In this document: positions 5,956 through 9,148 of the stretch, piece after piece
Layout: each line of letters begins with the position of its first letter
Numbering within the stretch: the first letter of the stretch is position 1
Assembly (NCBI GenBank): GCA_005773695.1
Contig: SXHM01000139.1
Span: 1 to 9,148, forward strand
Length of the DNA: 9,148 nucleotides
Source: Bacteroidota bacterium
Lineage (GTDB): Bacteria > Bacteroidota > Bacteroidia > SXHM01
Direction of reading: 5' to 3'
Notes under the pieces: model-generated
What the model was told of the DNA's origin: nothing
The model's database searches: none
What the model saw: only the letters and a program-made list of their open reading frames with translations
Made by a program: the position numbers and the translations under genes

Positions 5956-6591
5956 ATGGAAATAGTAATTGTGATATGCCTACTCATAGTCATTGTCCTG
6001 TTATTGCAGGATAAAATTGTAATTCATAAAAGGTCGAAACAAGACCCTCCGCATAAAAAAGTCAACCCGAACTTACCCGATATTATGGGACAGCCCAAAC
6101 CTGTAGAACGCCTTTCAGTGCCAAACACTGCCACTGAACGCCAAATTCAGGAAAATGAAATAAACCTTGCTAATTTAGACATTGAATACGACGAAAATGA
6201 AAACGTAAGTGTTCAAATTCCGCAGGAAGAGCTGGACGAAGTTTTCAGAAATATGCCTGATTTGGAGGAAGAGGAAGAAGAATGGAACAGGTACGGAATA
6301 TCTGGTGGTGATAACGGTTTTGCCCAAGGGGTTACCTTTGAAGAACTAAACTCCGTGGGGGTGTTGCTCCAAAAAGAAGAATTGGAAACAGCCCAAAAGG
6401 AAACAGCGATAGCGATAGTTCAAAAAATACAGGGAACCGAATTATTTAGCCTATTGGAAAATTCTATGGAAGATGCTTCCCGAAGAATAGCCGAGCTTTT
6501 GGATAGCACCCTTTCATCTGAAACGGAAGCCGGTTCTTCCACTTTGCGGAAAAGTGATTTGAGTGATTTTGACATTGGGGAGTTTGTGTGA
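5956..6591 (+). CDS. traD: TraD-like membrane-anchored conjugation protein
   Basis: 211 residues. A single hydrophobic N-terminal segment (residues 1-17) is followed by basic residues (HKRSK), consistent with an inner-membrane anchor and a cytoplasmic body. The body is polar and acidic, with a run of six glutamates at 104-109 (DLEEEEEEW), and ends in a helical region (KEELETAQKETAIAIVQKIQ) and an acidic tail (SDLSDFDIGEF). I recall this shape as the third gene after traA in Bacteroidetes elements, annotated conjugal transfer protein TraD (possibly DUF4122); it is not the TraD coupling protein of F. No enzymatic motif is visible. The start is 3 bp after the stop of the previous gene. The frame contains a repeat pair at 6120-6152 that also occurs in noncoding sites. 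It is the last tra gene here; traE is not found downstream. Confidence 0.65.
   Translation: MEIVIVICLLIVIVLLLQDKIVIHKRSKQDPPHKKVNPNLPDIMGQPKPVERLSVPNTATERQIQENEINLANLDIEYDENENVSVQIPQEELDEVFRNMPDLEEEEEEWNRYGISGGDNGFAQGVTFEELNSVGVLLQKEELETAQKETAIAIVQKIQGTELFSLLENSMEDASRRIAELLDSTLSSETEAGSSTLRKSDLSDFDIGEFV
6120..6152 (+). repeat. 20-bp-spaced 13-mer repeat pair, site C (inside traD-like gene)
   Basis: GCCAAACACTGCC (6120-6132) is identical to the second unit of site B. Twenty bases on, GCCAAATTCAGGA (6140-6152) keeps the GCCAAA core but diverges after it. The spacer is ACTGAAC. The pair lies in frame in the coding sequence and encodes about residues 55-66 (VPNTATERQIQE). Confidence 0.7.
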
Positions 6592-6605
6592 AAGGTGTTG
6601 TATTA

Positions 6606-6631
6606 AAGCCTGAATTTTAGTTTTCAGGCTT
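6606..6631. terminator. Hairpin terminator between convergent traD-like and ATPase genes
   Basis: AAGCCTGAA (6606-6614) and TTCAGGCTT (6623-6631) form a perfect 9-bp stem with an 8-base loop, 15 bp after the traD-like stop. Both flanks are AT-rich but have no long T-run, with TTTAA on the leftward side. As the two genes converge here, it may serve both strands. The rest of the gap to 6744 is AT-rich and shows nothing else. Confidence 0.6.
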
Positions 6632-6744
6632 AATTAACCTCTTTCATTTCGCTTATATAACCTTCTTAACTCACTACTAAAATTGATAGCAACGTATACC
6701 TACAATATTATTCTTAAAATTAGTTATATTCTTTTTTATATCTT

Positions 6745-8781
6745 TTAAAACTTCATCCTCTGTATCCTCACAGCATTTAAAATAGCCAACAATGCTACAC
6801 CTACATCAGCAAAAACGGCTTCCCACATTGTGGCCAGTCCACCTGCTCCTAAAACCAATACGATTGCTTTTACAGCAAATGCCAATATGATATTTTGCCA
6901 AACAATTTTTTTAGTTTGCTTACCAATGTTGATTGCCATTGGGATTTTGCTTGGCTTATCGTCCTGAATAACCACATCGGCAGTTTCTATGGTGGCATCG
7001 CTTCCTAGACCGCCCATTGCAATTCCTACATCGCTCAAAGCTACTACTGGTGCGTCGTTCACGCCATCGCCTACGAATGCTACGGTTTTGTTTTGGGCTT
7101 TTATTTCTTTTACTTTATTTACTTTGTCTTCGGGTAATAAATCGCCAAAGGCATTATTAATTCCTAATTTATCGGCAACAAATTTTACTACGGTGCTTTT
7201 GTCTCCGCTCAACATTGTGGTTTTTACGCCTAATGCTTTCAGTTTGTCAATTGTTAACTGTGCATCTTCTTTTATGCTGTCGGCAATGGTAATGTAGCCT
7301 GCAAATTTTCCATCGTAAGCAATGGCAATTAAAGTGTAAACAATTGTAGTCGGATCTAAATCATAACTGATGTTGAATTTATCCATCAACTTCAAATTCC
7401 CTACCAATAATTCTTTCCCGTTTACACTGGATTTCAAACCGTGACCGGCAATTTCTTCTGTATTTTCTAATTTAATAGTGCTATCAATTTCGCCTACATA
7501 TTGATGTATAGCTGTTGCAACAGGATGTGTACTTTGGCTTTCTAAAGCGTTAACCATTTTCAAAATTTCATCCTTATTAAATTCCGGTTTTAATACCACT
7601 TCTTGAACTTTGAAAACGCCTTCGGTCATTGTACCTGTTTTGTCCATCACTACGTTTTTAATATCGGCAATGGCATCTAAAAAGTTGCTTCCTTTAAACA
7701 AAATTCCATTTTTGGAAGCGGCTCCAATTCCTCCAAAATACCCCAAAGGAATACTGATGACCAAAGCACAAGGGCACGAAATTACCAAGAATACCAAGGC
7801 TCTGTATAACCATTGACTAAACAAATAATTATCTACAAAAAAATAAGGAATTGTTGTAATTAATAATGCTAAAAGCACTACAATCGGGGTGTAGATTTTT
7901 GCAAATTTTCGGATGAATAATTCGGTAGGTGCTTTTTGAGCGGTGGCATTTTGTACTAATTCTAAAATTTTTGAAAGCTTGCTGTCTGTGTAAGCGGTGG
8001 TTACTTTTACCTGTGCAACGGTTGTTAGGTTTATCATTCCTGCTAATACGGTTTCGCCTTTGGTTTTCGTGTCGGGCTTGCTTTCGCCTGTAAGTGCAGC
8101 TGTGTTAAATGATGCTGTTTCGGATAATAATTCGCCGTCTAATCCTAATTTTTCTCCTGGTTTTAATTGGATAATATTTCCGATACTTACGGTTTCAGCT
8201 TTTACGGTTTTTGGTTGGTTATTTTCTAAAACAGTTACTTCATCGGGACGTTGGTCGAGCAAGGTTTTAATATTCGCTTTGGCTCGTGTAACCGCCAATG
8301 TTTGAAACACTTCGCCAACGGCATAAAACAACATTACGGCTACACCTTCGGGATATTCGCCAATGGCAAAAGCTCCGATGGTGGCAATGCTCATTAATAA
8401 AAATTCTGAAAACACATCGCCTTTTCTGATGCTTTCAAAAGCTTCTTTAATTACGGGAAACCCAACAGGAATATAGGCTATAACATACCAAACAATTCGT
8501 ACACAGCCTGTGAACCAAGATTGCAGAAACCAATTATCGAAAGCGATGGCTATCATTAATAATGCAAAACTGATAATGGCTGGTAAAAACATTTGAAAGG
8601 TAGATTTATCGGTACTTCCGTGATTGTGACCGTCATCATCACTGTGTTCGTGATTGTGACCATCTTCGTTGTGATGCTTTCCCAATAGCTTTTTAGCGTT
8701 GGCATCGGTATATATTTTTTGTTCTTGTGCCGTGCAACAAAGCTGTTTACCTTGTGCATCATATTTATGTTTATGTTCCAT
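6745..8781 (-). CDS. P1B-type heavy-metal exporting ATPase (Zn/Cd/Pb group)
   Basis: A 678-residue inner-membrane pump that would expel Zn(II), Cd(II) or Pb(II) from the cytoplasm using ATP. The key motifs are all present: TGES actuator loop (231-234), CPC ion-binding motif in a membrane helix (336-338), phosphorylation site DKTGT (Asp380), the P1B-specific His-Pro pair (His419-Pro420) and the GDGVNDAP hinge (571-578). The last membrane region has Lys638 and Asp659 in FADVGVALL, the features that mark the P1B-2 (ZntA/CadA) group as opposed to copper pumps. The N-terminus has no HMA domain; it has a Cys15-Cys16 pair and a histidine/aspartate-rich stretch (about 36-54, HHNEDGHNHEH then DDDGHNHG), a probable metal-binding tail. 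The ATG at 8779-8781 follows AAAAAGAAAG. It lies 45 bp downstream of the Fur-family gene, likely in one operon. CadA and ZntA are both possible names, so no symbol is given. Confidence 0.93.
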   Translation of the reverse strand: MEHKHKYDAQGKQLCCTAQEQKIYTDANAKKLLGKHHNEDGHNHEHSDDDGHNHGSTDKSTFQMFLPAIISFALLMIAIAFDNWFLQSWFTGCVRIVWYVIAYIPVGFPVIKEAFESIRKGDVFSEFLLMSIATIGAFAIGEYPEGVAVMLFYAVGEVFQTLAVTRAKANIKTLLDQRPDEVTVLENNQPKTVKAETVSIGNIIQLKPGEKLGLDGELLSETASFNTAALTGESKPDTKTKGETVLAGMINLTTVAQVKVTTAYTDSKLSKILELVQNATAQKAPTELFIRKFAKIYTPIVVLLALLITTIPYFFVDNYLFSQWLYRALVFLVISCPCALVISIPLGYFGGIGAASKNGILFKGSNFLDAIADIKNVVMDKTGTMTEGVFKVQEVVLKPEFNKDEILKMVNALESQSTHPVATAIHQYVGEIDSTIKLENTEEIAGHGLKSSVNGKELLVGNLKLMDKFNISYDLDPTTIVYTLIAIAYDGKFAGYITIADSIKEDAQLTIDKLKALGVKTTMLSGDKSTVVKFVADKLGINNAFGDLLPEDKVNKVKEIKAQNKTVAFVGDGVNDAPVVALSDVGIAMGGLGSDATIETADVVIQDDKPSKIPMAINIGKQTKKIVWQNIILAFAVKAIVLVLGAGGLATMWEAVFADVGVALLAILNAVRIQRMKF

Positions 8782-8798
8782 ATCTTTCTTTTTAATAT

Positions 8799-8806
8799 CA
8801 AAGTTA
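8799..8806 (-). promoter_or_regulatory. Possible -7 box directly upstream of the ATPase gene
   Basis: The minus strand reads TAACTTTG, a full match to TAnnTTTG, 17 bases before the ATPase start. No TTTG lies at the usual -33 distance, and the leader would be very short. It could allow ATPase expression apart from the regulator gene. Confidence 0.25.
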
Positions 8807-8812
8807 ATTATA

Positions 8813-8841
8813 GAGAGCCTGCAATGCTATTGCAAACTCTC
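8813..8841 (-). promoter_or_regulatory. Fur-box-like palindrome within a 13-bp hairpin, between Fur-family gene and ATPase
   Basis: The arms GAGAG-CC-TGCAAT (8813-8825) and ATTGCA-AA-CTCTC (8829-8841) surround a three-base loop. The inner 15 bp, TGCAATGCTATTGCA (8820-8834), has the 7-1-7 symmetry of Fur/Zur/PerR-family operators apart from the central pair. In the minus-strand transcript the two non-matching positions become G-U pairs, so the RNA could form a 13-bp stem. The element overlaps the stop codon of the regulator gene (8827-8829). Operator and mRNA hairpin are both possible and not exclusive. Confidence 0.5.
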
Positions 8842-9148
8842 CTTTAAGCACTTCTCGCAAATACCCTTACCAAATAGTTTTATCTCGTCAATTCTAAATT
8901 CATAATTCCTTTCCTGTGGTATTGTAAAATCTTCTTTACAGGTTGTCTGTTTACAAATTTTACAGTAGAAGTGCAGATGCCAATCTTTATGAGTTTTCTC
9001 ATCGAACCCATCGTCACATAAGATATATTTACTTGTGTTATTGTCTTGAATACTATGTACAATACCTTTTTCCTCGAAAGTTTTCAGGGTTCTATAAATA
9101 GTAATTCTATCTGCTTTATAAAAATGACTTTCTATTTCAGATAATGAC
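8827..9148 (-). CDS. Fur-family metal-responsive repressor, 3' part
   Basis: The visible 106 residues start SLSEIESHFYKADRITIYRT and end at TAG (8827-8829); roughly the first 20-30 residues lie beyond the right edge. The frame is read from 9147 on the minus strand. DRITIYRTLKTFEEKGIVHSI is the recognition helix and wing of the Fur winged-helix domain. The metal and dimer domain has HLHFYC (about 57-62), the Fur-family HxHFxC signature, with CKIC and a later GICEKC giving two CxxC pairs for a structural zinc. Fur-family proteins repress metal genes when loaded with metal; one placed before a Zn/Cd exporter may instead sense its substrate and be released or induced, which cannot be decided here. 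The gene lies 45 bp upstream of the ATPase on the same strand, with a Fur-box-like palindrome across its stop codon. Confidence 0.9.
   Translation of the reverse strand, partial: SLSEIESHFYKADRITIYRTLKTFEEKGIVHSIQDNNTSKYILCDDGFDEKTHKDWHLHFYCKICKQTTCKEDFTIPQERNYEFRIDEIKLFGKGICEKCLKESLQ

Overview
The window looks like part of an integrative conjugative element (CTnDOT-like mob/tra type) in a Bacteroidetes genome, most likely Flavobacteriia or Sphingobacteriia. The evidence is the gene set: MobA/MobB/MobC of the Bacteroidetes type, a ParA-like TraA, a DUF3408-type protein and a TraD-like membrane protein. A-rich translation starts and TAnnTTTG-like promoter boxes also fit. The genus cannot be fixed from this sequence.

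Layout. Positions 1-151 (minus) hold the N-terminus of a regulator that starts with a heavy-metal-associated (HMA)-like segment; it runs out of the window. Positions 238-4069 (minus) are the mobilisation operon, read leftwards in the order mobA (ribbon-helix-helix-like relaxosome accessory), mobB (relaxase), mobC (VirD4/TraG-type coupling ATPase). Positions 4070-4767 are about 700 noncoding bases between the divergent mob and tra operons. They are rich in structure: a 21-bp-stem inverted repeat that is the best oriT candidate, other hairpins, a leftward terminator, a pair of 20-bp-spaced repeats and an eight-unit array of an 8-bp repeat. Positions 4768-6591 (plus) are a tight three-gene operon: traA (ParA), a DUF3408-type gene and a TraD-like membrane-anchored protein. 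Positions 6592-6744 are an AT-rich convergent gap with a hairpin terminator. Positions 6745-9148 (minus) are a metal cassette: a Fur-family regulator (start outside the window) followed by a P1B-type Zn/Cd/Pb-exporting ATPase.

How it works together. MobA and MobB would bind and nick oriT in the mob-tra gap, and MobC would bring the relaxosome to the mating channel. TraA and its two partners lead the transfer operon. The expected next genes (traE onwards) are absent directly downstream; the metal-export cassette sits there instead, in the opposite direction. A second metal-related regulator lies at the other end, so this part of the element appears to be flanked by metal-response cargo.

The most unusual signal is a dispersed repeat. 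Pairs of GCCAAAYASTRCC-type 13-mers, always exactly 20 bp apart, occur at three sites: the mobB-mobC gap, the mob-tra gap, and inside the traD-like coding sequence. They look like binding sites for an element-encoded DNA-binding protein (operator, iteron or centromere). The second is a 15-bp Fur-box-like palindrome nested in a 29-bp hairpin that overlaps the stop codon of the Fur-family gene, just upstream of the ATPase.
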